A stretch of 64,000 bases of DNA from UBA7430 sp002478765 (GTDB taxonomy: Bacteria > Bacteroidota > Bacteroidia > Flavobacteriales > UBA7430). This document shows, in pieces, positions 10,467 through 18,955 of the stretch. The notes beneath the pieces are model-generated. The model made no database searches, was not told where the DNA came from, and worked only from the letters and a program-made list of their open reading frames with translations. Position 1 is the stretch's first letter; every line of letters begins with the position of its first letter. A program made the translations under genes and the position numbers. The stretch spans positions 434,001-498,000 of the forward strand of contig CALSTU010000002.1 in the NCBI GenBank assembly GCA_943789355.1, written 5' to 3'.

Positions 10467-11018
10467 TTAAGATTCTTTTTCTACTTGCATAAAGTTCAGC
10501 TCCAATGGTGTTTTTCTACCAAATATTTTCACCATTACGAGTAACTTACGCTTATCTTCATTGATTTCTTCTATCAAGCCGTTAAAGCCATTAAAGGGTC
10601 CATCAACAACTTTTACAGTTTCTCCTACAACATAAGAGACGCTCATCAATTCTTCAGACTCAGCCAATTCATCAACTTTACCTAAAATCCTGTTGACTTC
10701 TGAAACTCTAAGAGGCACAGGATCTCCTCCTTTGGTCGCACCTAGAAAACCAATGACACCCGTAATTGACTTTATCACATGGACCACTTCACCAACTAGT
10801 GCTGCTTCTATCATCACGTAACCTGGAAAATAGTTCCGTTCTTTGGTTACTTTCTTTCCATTTCTTACCTGGTACACTTTCTCTGTGGGAACTAAAATCT
10901 GAGCTACATAATCCTGCATACCCAAATGTTCAATTTCCTTTTCAATGTAGAGTTTTACCTTAGTCTCTTGACCGGAAACTGCTCTTACAACGTACCATTT
11001 TTTCTTCAACTCAACCAT
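10467..11018 (-). CDS. nusG: Transcription termination/antitermination protein NusG
   Basis: RNA polymerase-associated elongation factor of 183 residues. The NGN domain begins KKWYVVRAVSGQETKVK and contains FPGYVMIEA; the C-terminal KOW domain contains VGETVKVVDGPFNGFNG. It is 18 nt downstream of secE, the conserved secE-nusG pair, and leads into rplKAJL-rpoBC. Confidence 0.97.
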   Translation of the reverse strand: MVELKKKWYVVRAVSGQETKVKLYIEKEIEHLGMQDYVAQILVPTEKVYQVRNGKKVTKERNYFPGYVMIEAALVGEVVHVIKSITGVIGFLGATKGGDPVPLRVSEVNRILGKVDELAESEELMSVSYVVGETVKVVDGPFNGFNGLIEEINEDKRKLLVMVKIFGRKTPLELNFMQVEKES

Positions 11019-11036
11019 AAATACACCTGTGTAGGT

Positions 11037-11219
11037 TTAGAATATGCTATAAAACTCACCAAGAATTGTATCGAAGCCCAAATCCATCAAACTGATGATC
11101 AAGGCAATAATAACTGAAGCTACAGCCACTAATATCGTACTCGACTGAAGTTGAGCGACAGTAGGCCAAGTAACTTTATTTGTCAGTTCTTGTACAGATT
11201 CTATAATATACTTCTTCAT
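11037..11219 (-). CDS. secE: Preprotein translocase subunit SecE
   Basis: Small inner-membrane subunit of the SecYEG channel, 60 residues, the short single-span form. The amphipathic segment with ESVQELTNKVTWPTVAQLQ precedes one transmembrane helix rich in Ile, Val and Ala. Position between tRNA-Trp and nusG is the widespread bacterial order. Confidence 0.95.
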   Translation of the reverse strand: MKKYIIESVQELTNKVTWPTVAQLQSSTILVAVASVIIALIISLMDLGFDTILGEFYSIF

Positions 11220-11237
11220 CTTCTTTATCGTTTTACA

Positions 11238-11310
11238 GCACGGGTAGAGAGATTCGAACTCCCATCGACGGTTTTGGAGACCGGTATGCTACCATTGCAC
11301 CATACCCGTG
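11238..11310 (-). tRNA. tRNA-Trp (CCA anticodon)
   Basis: A 73-nt cloverleaf on the minus strand with acceptor arms CACGGGT/ACCCGTG, a GTTCGAATC T-loop and the anticodon loop CTCCAAA (anticodon CCA). The CCA tail is not encoded. It lies between tuf and secE, a conserved bacterial position. Confidence 0.96.
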
Positions 11311-11313
11311 AGT

Positions 11314-11353
11314 AAAAGAGTGAAAACCCCATAAAGGGGATTTCACTCTTTTT
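11314..11353 (-). terminator. Terminator downstream of tuf
   Basis: Hairpin of about 15 bp: AAAGAGTGAAA, one mismatch, CCCC, loop ATAAA, GGGG and TTTCACTCTTT, with T-rich ends on both strands. It lies between tuf and tRNA-Trp and should separate tuf mRNA from the tRNA-Trp/secE unit. Confidence 0.8.
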
Positions 11354-11375
11354 AATTTATATATGAAATCGTTTA

Positions 11376-12560
11376 CTAAAGGATTTCGGTAACCTGACCA
11401 GCACCAACAGTTCTACCACCTTCACGGATTGCAAAACGTAAACCTTTACTCAAGGCTACTGTATTGATTAAATTAACAGTAATCGTTAAGTTATCACCAG
11501 GCATTACCATTTCAGTTCCATCAGGTAAAATGATCTCACCAGTTACATCTGTTGTACGGATGTAGAACTGTGGACGGTATTTGTTATGGAAAGGAGTGTG
11601 ACGACCACCTTCTTCTTTCTTCAATACGTAAACCTCAGCTTTAAATTTATCGTGTGGAGTTACAGAACTTGGTTTACAAATTACCATACCTCTTTTGATT
11701 TGCGCTTTCTCGATACCACGTAGCAATAGACCTACGTTGTCTCCAGCTTCACCTCTATCTAAGATTTTACGGAACATCTCTACCCCAGTAACTGTAGATT
11801 GTAGGTTTTCAGCACCCATACCAAGAATGTCGACAACATCACCAGTATTAGCAACACCTGTCTCAATTCTACCTGTAGCAACTGTACCACGACCTGTAAT
11901 AGAGAATACATCCTCTACAGGCATCAAAAAGGATTTCTCAACGTCACGAACTGGCATTTCAATCCATGCGTCAACTTGCACCATTAATTCTTTAACTGTA
12001 GCAACCCAAGAGTCTTCACCGTTCAATGCACCAAGTGCTGAACCTTGAACGACTGGAGTGTTGTCACCATCGAACTCATAGAATGAAAGTAAGTCACGGA
12101 TTTCCATGTCTACCAATTCTAATAATTCTTCATCGTCTACCATATCCACTTTATTCATGAATACGACCAAACGCGGTACACCTACCTGACGTGCTAGAAG
12201 AATATGCTCACGAGTCTGAGGCATAGGACCATCAGTCGCAGCTACTACCAAAATCGCACCATCCATCTGTGCAGCACCTGTAACCATGTTTTTCACATAA
12301 TCGGCGTGACCTGGACAGTCAACGTGGGCGTAGTGACGATTTACTGTTTCGTACTCTACGTGAGACGTGTTAATTGTAATACCACGCTCTTTTTCTTCTG
12401 GAGCATTGTCAATTGCATCGAAGTCTTGTTTTGCAGCAAGACCATCAGTCGCCAACACAGTAGTAATGGCAGCAGTAAGAGTTGTCTTACCATGATCAAC
12501 GTGACCAATAGTACCAATGTTTAAGTGCGGCTTACCTCTTTGAAAAGTTTCTTTTGCCAT
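11376..12560 (-). CDS. tuf: Elongation factor Tu
   Basis: GTPase that delivers aminoacyl-tRNA to the ribosome; 394 residues. GTP-binding motifs are all visible: GHVDHGKT (G1, near residue 18), the switch I region RGITI, DCPGHADY (G3) and NKVD (G4). The beta-barrel domains follow and the protein ends GAGQVTEIL. It is placed directly after tRNA-Gly and before tRNA-Trp, the usual arrangement of tuf among tRNA genes. Confidence 0.99.
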   Translation of the reverse strand: MAKETFQRGKPHLNIGTIGHVDHGKTTLTAAITTVLATDGLAAKQDFDAIDNAPEEKERGITINTSHVEYETVNRHYAHVDCPGHADYVKNMVTGAAQMDGAILVVAATDGPMPQTREHILLARQVGVPRLVVFMNKVDMVDDEELLELVDMEIRDLLSFYEFDGDNTPVVQGSALGALNGEDSWVATVKELMVQVDAWIEMPVRDVEKSFLMPVEDVFSITGRGTVATGRIETGVANTGDVVDILGMGAENLQSTVTGVEMFRKILDRGEAGDNVGLLLRGIEKAQIKRGMVICKPSSVTPHDKFKAEVYVLKKEEGGRHTPFHNKYRPQFYIRTTDVTGEIILPDGTEMVMPGDNLTITVNLINTVALSKGLRFAIREGGRTVGAGQVTEIL

Positions 12561-12596
12561 GATAAGATAGCTTAAATATTTAAAACTAAATGAATA

Positions 12597-12621
12597 ATGT
12601 TACTACCCCGTGCAGTAACAT
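12597..12621 (-). promoter_or_regulatory. Small hairpin between tRNA-Gly and tuf
   Basis: Perfect 8-bp inverted repeat ATGTTACT/AGTAACAT around a 9-nt loop in the short leader between the tRNA-Gly 3' end and the tuf start. It may mark tRNA processing or act in the tuf leader; no T-tract makes a terminator unlikely. Confidence 0.35.
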
Positions 12622-12623
12622 AG

Positions 12624-12696
12624 AGCGAGAGACGAGACTCGAACTCGCAACCCTCAGCTTGGAAGGCTGACGCTCTACCAATTGAGCTACTCTCGC
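12624..12696 (-). tRNA. tRNA-Gly (TCC anticodon)
   Basis: A 73-nt cloverleaf on the minus strand with acceptor arms GCGAGAG/CTCTCGC, D-loop AGCTCAATTGGTAGAGC, anticodon loop CTTCCAA (anticodon TCC) and a GTTCGAGTC T-loop. It belongs to the Thr-Tyr-Gly tRNA run upstream of tuf. Confidence 0.96.
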
Positions 12697-12709
12697 TTAT
12701 ACTATATAG

Positions 12710-12791
12710 TGGTGGGAGAAGGATTCGAACCTTCGAAGGCTAAGCCAACAGATTTACAGTCTGCCCTCGTTGACCGCTTGAGTATCCCACC
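12710..12791 (-). tRNA. tRNA-Tyr (GTA anticodon)
   Basis: About 82 nt on the minus strand with acceptor arms GGTGGGA/TCCCACC, anticodon GTA in the stem-loop AGACTGTAAATCT, and the long variable arm expected for a class II bacterial tRNA-Tyr. Confidence 0.95.
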
Positions 12792-12825
12792 CCAAATACT
12801 AATCAATAATTTATAAAGAACTGAG

Positions 12826-12899
12826 AGCCGATGGAGGGACTCGAACCCACGACCTGCTGATTACAAATCAGCTGCTCTAGCCAGCTGAGCTACATCGGC
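12826..12899 (-). tRNA. tRNA-Thr (TGT anticodon)
   Basis: A 74-nt cloverleaf on the minus strand with acceptor arms GCCGATG/CATCGGC, anticodon stem GCTGA/TCAGC and loop TTTGTAA (anticodon TGT). It is the first of three tRNAs upstream of tuf. Confidence 0.96.
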
Positions 12900-12922
12900 A
12901 TTTCCTCTTTTGTTTACTGCAT

Positions 12923-12950
12923 AAAAAAACAGCCTCCCTAAAAGAGACTG
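12923..12950 (-). terminator. Terminator downstream of hpf
   Basis: On the minus strand, CAGTCTC and GAGGCTG pair (7 bp with one G-U) around a short loop and are followed by seven T. It separates the hpf transcript from the tRNA-Thr/Tyr/Gly-tuf unit. Confidence 0.7.
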
Positions 12951-12999
12951 CAAATTTAAAAAATTATACCGTAGTTCAAACAATGAACTACTTTTTTTT

Positions 13000-13302
13000 C
13001 TACACTAATGTTTTCAACTTCCCTTTGTACTTGATTAAAGATCGTCGAAGGACATCAACGCCCTGGTCAATAGCACCCTCAAAGGTGCTGTCATACTTTT
13101 TAACGACCAACTCTTTACCCGGTACTCTTAGCTTAATCTCAACCCATTTATTCTCTCTATTTGATGTCGGCTCAACTTTCAAGTAAGCATCACCACCTAC
13201 GATTTGATCATAAAAAACATCAAGCTTATTAATCTTCTTTTGAGCAAAATCTAATAATTTATTATCCGCTGCAAAGTTTACCGAATGAAATCTAACCTCC
13301 AT
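13000..13302 (-). CDS. hpf: Ribosome hibernation promoting factor (short HPF/RaiA family)
   Basis: Small cytoplasmic protein that binds the decoding region of the 30S subunit and inactivates ribosomes in stationary phase. At 100 residues it is the short form, without the long-HPF dimerisation tail. The family pattern is visible: MEVRFHSVNFAADNKLLDF at the start, the segment KLDVFYDQIVGGDAYLKV, and a central EIKLRVPGKELVVKK strand. It lies 12 nt downstream of xerC on the same strand. The exact subtype name is less certain than the family. Confidence 0.9.
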   Translation of the reverse strand: MEVRFHSVNFAADNKLLDFAQKKINKLDVFYDQIVGGDAYLKVEPTSNRENKWVEIKLRVPGKELVVKKYDSTFEGAIDQGVDVLRRSLIKYKGKLKTLV

Positions 13303-13314
13303 AATAAATAAGTT

Positions 13315-14202
13315 TTAATGATCACCTCTGGGGTGAGCTTGTTTATACACTTTTTTTAATTGCTCCACCGAACTGTGGGTGTAAATCTGTGTTGATGATA
13401 AACTTACATGCCCTAGTATTTCCTTAACGGCATTTAAGTCAGCACCATCATTCAACATGTGCGTAGCAAACGCGTGTCTGAGCACGTGTGGGCTTTTTTG
13501 ATTTACACTCGTTACCCTACTAAGGTAAGAATTCACAAACCGATATACAAGTTTTGGATACAAAACATTCCCCGAAATCGTTAAGAACAGAGACCCCTTT
13601 GAAGAACCAAACAAAGCTTGACGCTCTTTAAGATAATTATTTAAATCTGCAACATGCTCATTTAGTAGTGGGATGATTCGCTCCTTGGATCGCTTACCAA
13701 AAACTTTCACCTGTTTTTGCGAAAAGTCCACATCCTCAACTTTTAAATCAATCAACTCGGACAAGCGTATTCCTGTATGGTAAAACATTTGAAGGACAGC
13801 CTTGTCACGAACCCCTTCATAATCGTTAGAATATTCGAGCTTCTCGAGTAAAAACCTCATTTCCGTTTCACTAATGAAAGATGGAACGGTCTTGTCTATT
13901 TTCATGGAAAGTATACGAAGCATTGGATTCTGATCGACAACACCTTCGCGAAGTAAGTACTTATAAAACTGGCGTAAAGAAGATAGCTTTCTATTTAGCG
14001 ATCGTTTGGAAGAAGAATTCTCAATACGTGAAATCACCCAAGATCGAATGACAACATCTGAAGCCTGATCAACCGATGCCTCGTACTCAGTAGCTATGTA
14101 ATCCTTAAACTGAATTATATCAGCCTCATAAGCCTTTTGTGTATGTACAGAATAACGCTTTTCAAACTTTAAATATCGAATAAACTCCTCAACGTGATCC
14201 AT
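13315..14202 (-). CDS. xerC: Tyrosine recombinase XerC/XerD family
   Basis: Site-specific recombinase of 295 residues, probably one of the Xer pair that resolves chromosome dimers. The N-terminal SAM-like core-binding domain (residues 1-85) is followed by the catalytic domain with Arg in HTGIRLSELI, His-x-x-Arg in PHVLRHAFATHML and the Tyr nucleophile in STQIYTHSS. It sits between rpsU and hpf, so it reads as a housekeeping Xer recombinase; no att-like duplications are apparent. Whether it is XerC or XerD cannot be settled from sequence alone. Confidence 0.88.
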   Translation of the reverse strand: MDHVEEFIRYLKFEKRYSVHTQKAYEADIIQFKDYIATEYEASVDQASDVVIRSWVISRIENSSSKRSLNRKLSSLRQFYKYLLREGVVDQNPMLRILSMKIDKTVPSFISETEMRFLLEKLEYSNDYEGVRDKAVLQMFYHTGIRLSELIDLKVEDVDFSQKQVKVFGKRSKERIIPLLNEHVADLNNYLKERQALFGSSKGSLFLTISGNVLYPKLVYRFVNSYLSRVTSVNQKSPHVLRHAFATHMLNDGADLNAVKEILGHVSLSSTQIYTHSSVEQLKKVYKQAHPRGDH

Positions 14203-14242
14203 AAAAAAAGCGCTTTTATGTAAAAATACACAAAAGCGCTTT
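14203..14242 (-). terminator. Terminator/attenuator between rpsU and xerC
   Basis: Minus-strand arms AAAGCGCTTTT and AAAAGCGCTTT form a long stem with a T-rich loop and a following T-run. It ends just before the xerC start codon, so it can limit read-through from rpsU into xerC-hpf. Confidence 0.75.
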
Positions 14243-14262
14243 AAAAGCTTATAAAATATTGA

Positions 14263-14457
14263 CTATGCTTCCTCAGCTTGTCTTAACTGCTGAATGTAGG
14301 CAGCTTTAATCATCTGTTTTCTTCTTTTTACAGAAGGCTTGATGAATTCTTTACGAGCACGAAGCTGACGCATTGCACCAGTTTTGTCGAATTTTCTTTT
14401 AAAACGCTTCAAAGCTCTTTCGATAGCTTCTCCTTCTTTTACAGGAATAATAATCAT
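14263..14457 (-). CDS. rpsU: 30S ribosomal protein S21
   Basis: Small basic protein of 64 residues near the anti-Shine-Dalgarno end of 16S rRNA. Typical features are IIPVKEGEAIERALKRFKRK at the start, KPSVKRRKQ in the middle and a Lys/Arg-rich body. It has its own promoter-like sequence upstream and a strong hairpin downstream. No AGGAGG precedes the ATG. Confidence 0.96.
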   Translation of the reverse strand: MIIIPVKEGEAIERALKRFKRKFDKTGAMRQLRARKEFIKPSVKRRKQMIKAAYIQQLRQAEEA

Positions 14458-14501
14458 GTCTGTTCTTATTTAATCTTAAATTCTTCTCTACTTTGGGAGG
14501 G

Positions 14502-14530
14502 CAAATATACAAATTTGTTTCACGCTACAA
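14502..14530 (-). promoter_or_regulatory. Bacteroidota-type promoter of rpsU
   Basis: On the minus strand TTG (14530-14528) is followed after 18 nt by TATATTTG (14509-14502), matching the Bacteroidota -33 TTG and -7 TAnnTTTG pattern. It lies about 45 nt upstream of the rpsU start. Confidence 0.6.
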
Positions 14531-14565
14531 GCAAATGTTTCTTTTTTTACACCTGAAACATCAAC

Positions 14566-15708
14566 TCAATCACTCAATATGGATTTAGAAATGATAATTT
14601 TCTGAATTTCAGAAGTCCCCTCTCCTATGGTACATAATTTTGCATCTCTGTAAAACTTCTCTACGGGAAAATCTTTCGTGTACCCATACCCTCCAAAAAT
14701 CTGTACAGCTTCATTGGCTGTTTTAACGGCCACCTCGGATGAGTAATACTTTGCCATCGCACCCAACCTTGTTACTCTCTGCCCGTTATTCTTCATTTGA
14801 GCAGCACGATAGATCAACAATTCCGATGCTACTATTTCTGTCGCCATGTCGGCCAGCTTAAATGCGATTGCTTGATGCTCACAAATCGGTTTACCAAATT
14901 GTACACGATCTTTAGAATACTTCAACGCTGCTTGATAAGCTCCTTTGGAAATACCCAAAGAGAGTGCTGCTATAGAAATCCTTCCGCCATCTAAAACTTT
15001 CATTGCCTGAACAAACCCTGATCCAACTTCGCCTAATAAATTTTCGTGAGGAATTCTACAATTATCAAAGATTAACTCGGCTGTTTCTGAGGCACGCATC
15101 CCTAATTTATTTTCTTTTTTTCCTGAACTAAAACCAGGCGTACCTCGCTCAACGACAAAAGCAGAGACGCCACGTTGAGAAGACTTCTCACCGGTTCGTA
15201 CAATTACAACAGCAACATCTCCTGACTTGGCATGTGTGATAAAGTTTTTCGAACCATTCAACACCCATTCATCTCCATCCTTAAAAGCCGTGGTATTCAT
15301 TCCGCCAGCATCCGATCCGGTATTGTGTTCTGTAATACCCCACGCTCCAATATATTCGGCTGATGCTAGCTTAGGCAGCCAACGCCTTTTTTGTTCTTCA
15401 TTTCCAAATTCTAAAATATGTCCTGTACACAATGAATTGTGAGCTGCGACTGACAAAGCTACAGACGAATCCACTTGAGAAATCTCATCAATAGCGGTAA
15501 CATACTCGTCATAACCCAAACCTGAGCCACCATAACATTCGGGAACCAAGACGCCCATTAAACCTAAATCTCCTAAAGCTTTAAAAACCTGAACAGGGAA
15601 TTCTTGCTTCTCGTCCCAATCTTTCGTGAAGGGCTTGATGTGATTGGCTCCAAAATCTTTGATGGTCTCAGCTATCATTCGCTGTGTGTCCGAATATGAA
15701 AAATCCAT
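14566..15708 (-). CDS. Acyl-CoA dehydrogenase
   Basis: FAD-dependent enzyme of 380 residues that introduces the alpha-beta double bond of acyl-CoA in beta-oxidation or branched amino acid breakdown. The three family parts are visible: N-terminal helices, the FAD-contact segment WGITEHNTGSDAGGMNTTA, and the C-terminal helical domain with FGGYGYTKDFPVEKFYRDAK. The Glu in IGEGTSEIQ is the expected catalytic base of the short-chain type. It starts 3 nt after the apt stop, so they are likely cotranscribed. Chain-length specificity cannot be read. Confidence 0.93.
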   Translation of the reverse strand: MDFSYSDTQRMIAETIKDFGANHIKPFTKDWDEKQEFPVQVFKALGDLGLMGVLVPECYGGSGLGYDEYVTAIDEISQVDSSVALSVAAHNSLCTGHILEFGNEEQKRRWLPKLASAEYIGAWGITEHNTGSDAGGMNTTAFKDGDEWVLNGSKNFITHAKSGDVAVVIVRTGEKSSQRGVSAFVVERGTPGFSSGKKENKLGMRASETAELIFDNCRIPHENLLGEVGSGFVQAMKVLDGGRISIAALSLGISKGAYQAALKYSKDRVQFGKPICEHQAIAFKLADMATEIVASELLIYRAAQMKNNGQRVTRLGAMAKYYSSEVAVKTANEAVQIFGGYGYTKDFPVEKFYRDAKLCTIGEGTSEIQKIIISKSILSD

Positions 15709-15711
15709 GAA

Positions 15712-16236
15712 TTAATAATTTACAAGTGAAATAATCGTATTTGAAACATTCTTCAAAGAGTTTTGTGCATTTAAAAATGTGAGATGAACCAGAAAAGCAA
15801 AACCTACGGTTTCAGCTCCAGCCAAACGGACAAGTTCAGCTGCAGCTGTAGCTGTCCCTCCCGTTGCTAGTAAGTCGTCATGTACGAGAACTCTGGCACC
15901 CTTAGACAAGCATCCGGTTTGCATTTCTATTTCTGCCGAACCATATTCCAAATCGTAGGCATACGAAAGTTTCTCCCCGGGTAATTTTCCTTTTTTACGA
16001 ATAGGAACAAAAGGAATATTCAACTGATGCGCAATAGAGGGGCCAAACCAAAAACCTCTACTTTCAACACCCACAATTGCATCGACCTTCAATTCTCGAA
16101 TTTGATCAACAAGGGCTTTAATTACTTCTCCATAGAGCTTCATATCTCCCAGTATCGGACTTATGTCTTTAAATACAATCCCTGGCTTGGGATAATCTGG
16201 GAAATCTCTAATTACTTTTTTCAACGCATCTTCCAT
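15712..16236 (-). CDS. apt: Adenine phosphoribosyltransferase
   Basis: Purine salvage enzyme making AMP from adenine and PRPP; 174 residues. The PRPP-binding motif VLVHDDLLATGGTA and the upstream VGVESRGFWFG and FVPIRKKGKLPG segments are typical. Its ATG overlaps the upstream gene's stop by one base (TAATG), which suggests translational coupling. Confidence 0.95.
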   Translation of the reverse strand: MEDALKKVIRDFPDYPKPGIVFKDISPILGDMKLYGEVIKALVDQIRELKVDAIVGVESRGFWFGPSIAHQLNIPFVPIRKKGKLPGEKLSYAYDLEYGSAEIEMQTGCLSKGARVLVHDDLLATGGTATAAAELVRLAGAETVGFAFLVHLTFLNAQNSLKNVSNTIISLVNY

Positions 16237-16937
16237 TATTCTAACTTTAAGTACAAAACAATTTTACGGAATAATTGCTCGTCAACCAAGGGCAATCGCT
16301 TCAGTTCTTCGAGACTTTCATAGTCACCATGATGCTTCCTATATCTCACAATAAGCCTTGCAACCGAATACGATATATACGGATGTGCGTTAAAATCTTT
16401 GATACTACTTTCATTAACATTTAATTTCCTTAAAGATTTTTTTTCTATGAAAAGATAGGGTACGATTGTATTGTACAATACAGAATCTATGCCATAAACT
16501 TCAAGAAGCTGTTCTTTGGCATAAAACCCTCCTAAAAGTTTTCGATAACGTACGATTCGAGATGCATACACAACTCCAACACCAGGTAGCTTTTTTAATC
16601 TCAGAGAATCTACTAAATTGATATCAAAGGCAAAATCGTTTGATGTTTTAGTTCTGAAGCTCCCGATGCTGGATTCAACCTCCTCAGCAGAGATCTTGCC
16701 AGGTAATCGCGTAGACTGATTATTTTGGGAGGTTTCAGGGAATTCATACTGAACCAGAGTTGATCTCTTGTGAAGAAAAGAAAATACGAGCTTGACACAA
16801 ACCAATAGGTATAAAAAAATTAAAAGCGCCGCTCGTTCTTTTCTTTTGAAAAGAAGGTGTTTTATAAATGACTTAATAAGTATCGAGAATAAAGAGCATG
16901 TGTATTTCTCGTAAAAGTAAATGAATAATGACATCAT
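16236..16937 (-). CDS. Helix-hairpin-helix domain protein with N-terminal membrane segment
   Basis: A 233-residue protein with one hydrophobic span (about residues 37-56) followed by two ComEA-like helix-hairpin-helix units: LKKLPGVGVVYASRIVRYRK near residue 125 and a second around DFNAHPYISYSVARLIVRYRK. Such units bind DNA backbone in ComEA-like proteins, but similar membrane-anchored HhH proteins in Bacteroidota are uncharacterised. It is coupled to apt by TAATG. A start one codon downstream is equally possible. Confidence 0.75.
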   Translation of the reverse strand: MMSLFIYFYEKYTCSLFSILIKSFIKHLLFKRKERAALLIFLYLLVCVKLVFSFLHKRSTLVQYEFPETSQNNQSTRLPGKISAEEVESSIGSFRTKTSNDFAFDINLVDSLRLKKLPGVGVVYASRIVRYRKLLGGFYAKEQLLEVYGIDSVLYNTIVPYLFIEKKSLRKLNVNESSIKDFNAHPYISYSVARLIVRYRKHHGDYESLEELKRLPLVDEQLFRKIVLYLKLE

Positions 16938-16943
16938 TCAAAT

Positions 16944-16980
16944 AGGTAACTCTACCCAATTGTATTGGGAGATGTCACCT
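16944..16980. repeat. Imperfect hairpin between agcS and the HhH gene
   Basis: AGGTAAC (16944-16950) pairs with GTCACCT (16974-16980), and inside it CCCAAT pairs with ATTGGG around a TGT loop, with short bulges. No T-tract follows. It may be a weak terminator of the symporter gene or an RNA structure. Confidence 0.4.
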
Positions 16981-17020
16981 TGACTCAATGAAGTGCAAAC
17001 TAGGTGGGATTTAAAACTCT

Positions 17021-18499
17021 TTACTTAAACCTCTTCACTTTCCCACTTTTTACGCGGGATATGTAATCTCTCAAATCTGCTCTAACCTCACCAGACATCA
17101 TATACAAACCTAGAATGTTTGGAAATGCCATAGCAAGAATCATCATGTCAGAAAAATCAATAACAGAACCAAGACTCACAGAAGAACCAATAATGATGAA
17201 TATCAAAAACAAAAACTTGTATGAAAATTCTGTAAATTTAGATGATCCAAACAAATAAGTCCAAGCCTTTAACCCATAATAAGACCAAGATATCATGGTG
17301 GAAAATGCGAACAAAAAGATAGCGACAACCAACAACAAAGGAAACCACGAAATAACAGACTCGAAAGCAGATGAAGTTAACTGTGCTCCCTCTAAATCAT
17401 ACCCTGTGTGTCTTCCCGTAATGACGATAACCAATGCCGTCATGGTACAAATAACAACGGTATCAATAAACGGTTCTAATAAAGCAACAATACCTTCGGT
17501 TACGGGCTCATTTGTTTTAACAGCCGAATGGGCTATGGCTGCTGAACCTACACCCGCTTCATTGGAAAAGGCTGCTCTTCGGAACCCCTGAACTAAAACG
17601 CCAATAAAACCACCTTTGGCGGCGTCACCTGAAAAAGCGGCGTCAAAAATCAAACCAAAAACATCAAATACTTGATCATAATTCACAACGATAATAAACA
17701 AAGATGCTCCGACATACAATACCGCCATAAAGGGAACTATTTTCTCGGTAACATTGGCTATAGTCTTTATACCTCCGATGATAACAACCCCAACAAGAAG
17801 AGCTAATATGCATCCAAAATAAACTCCATTACCTTCCAAAACAGAAAACTGACCTTCTAATTGAGAAAAAGCTTGATTTGCTTGAAACATGTTTCCACCC
17901 CCAAAAGACCCACCAACACAAAGAATGGCAAATAACCCAGCCATAACCTTTCCCAAATAAGGTAATTTCCTTTGCTCAAAAGCTGTTTTGAGATAATACA
18001 TAGGACCACCTGAAACCACACCTGCCGCATCAATCTTACGATATTTCACGCCCAATGTACACTCCACAAACTTAGAAGACATACCTAGTAGACCTGCAAC
18101 AATCATCCAGAATGTAGCCCCTGGTCCACCAATCGCCACAGCAACTGCTACGCCGGCAATATTCCCCAAACCGACGGTTGCCGAAAGTGCTGTGGTCAGT
18201 GCTTGAAAACGAGTAACCTCTCCTTTGTCGTTTGGATTATCATAATCTCCTCGAACCAATTGAATTGCATGCTTGAAACCCGTAACACTTATAAAATTCA
18301 TTCTAAAGGTGAAAAAAACAGCTCCAATCACCAACCAAATAACCACTATGGGTATTCCCGCTGAAAATGGTTGCCAAAATATGACTTGAGCCATTATACG
18401 TACAATCGGCTCAAAAAGTAAATTGATTTGTTCACCAATTGTATTTTCAGCAAAAAGAACTTGTGGGACAAACATCAATAGGAATATCAATTTTCTCAT
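17021..18499 (-). CDS. Sodium:alanine/glycine symporter (AgcS family)
   Basis: Inner-membrane Na+-coupled amino acid transporter of 492 residues, family-typical length. An N-terminal signal-like hydrophobic start is followed by about ten membrane spans. AgcS-type segments are clear: ALTTALSATVGLGNIAGVAVA, GGPGATFWMIVAGLLGMSSK, GGPMYYL and GFRRAAFSNEAGVGSAAIAH. It stands alone with 231 nt of empty upstream sequence. Substrate could be alanine, glycine or another small amino acid. Confidence 0.93.
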   Translation of the reverse strand: MRKLIFLLMFVPQVLFAENTIGEQINLLFEPIVRIMAQVIFWQPFSAGIPIVVIWLVIGAVFFTFRMNFISVTGFKHAIQLVRGDYDNPNDKGEVTRFQALTTALSATVGLGNIAGVAVAVAIGGPGATFWMIVAGLLGMSSKFVECTLGVKYRKIDAAGVVSGGPMYYLKTAFEQRKLPYLGKVMAGLFAILCVGGSFGGGNMFQANQAFSQLEGQFSVLEGNGVYFGCILALLVGVVIIGGIKTIANVTEKIVPFMAVLYVGASLFIIVVNYDQVFDVFGLIFDAAFSGDAAKGGFIGVLVQGFRRAAFSNEAGVGSAAIAHSAVKTNEPVTEGIVALLEPFIDTVVICTMTALVIVITGRHTGYDLEGAQLTSSAFESVISWFPLLLVVAIFLFAFSTMISWSYYGLKAWTYLFGSSKFTEFSYKFLFLIFIIIGSSVSLGSVIDFSDMMILAMAFPNILGLYMMSGEVRADLRDYISRVKSGKVKRFK

Positions 18500-18730
18500 G
18501 TCTTCTAATTTGGATGTTTTGAGTTAAGTACACTTAAATCTGAGAGATTTACGAAAGTCTCTGAATAATCGTTGATGGATTGCATGTTATAGGGGTGTTT
18601 AAATTTGTTTTTGGAATCGTTTTAGCATTTTTGGATCCAAATACCACTAACGCAAAATGTACAACACCTCTTCGTATTAATTAAAACCGGATGCTGAATT
18701 TACATTATTTAATCGCGTTAAGATGATTTG

Positions 18731-18952
18731 TCAAAAATCATACACTGAGGTCCGCTTTGAGTTTACCAACTCTTTTAATCTGAAAACAAAAATCATGATC
18801 AGGTAAACAAGCAAAGGTGACCCTAAGGTTAGAAAAGAACTGTATATGAAGAATATCCTCACGGAGGAAGCCTTCATATTTAAAAAGTCAGCTAAATCAG
18901 AACAAACACCGAAAGCTTGTTTTTCAACTGTATTTCGAAACCAAGAATACAT
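18731..18952 (-). CDS. PspC-domain small membrane protein
   Basis: A 73-residue protein with the PspC-like pattern: a short N-terminal part with FGVCSDLADFLNMKASSVRI followed by a hydrophobic span and a charged tail. PspC proteins take part in envelope stress responses in Proteobacteria; in Bacteroidota the role is unknown. It follows the DUF2851 gene by 3 nt, so they share a transcript. Confidence 0.75.
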   Translation of the reverse strand: MYSWFRNTVEKQAFGVCSDLADFLNMKASSVRIFFIYSSFLTLGSPLLVYLIMIFVFRLKELVNSKRTSVYDF

Positions 18953-18955
18953 ACT

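Noticed and set aside
13315..14202. Tyrosine recombinase as a sign of an integrated element
   Set aside because: It sits in the housekeeping order rpsU-xerC-hpf-tRNA-tuf, and no direct repeats or cargo genes are nearby.
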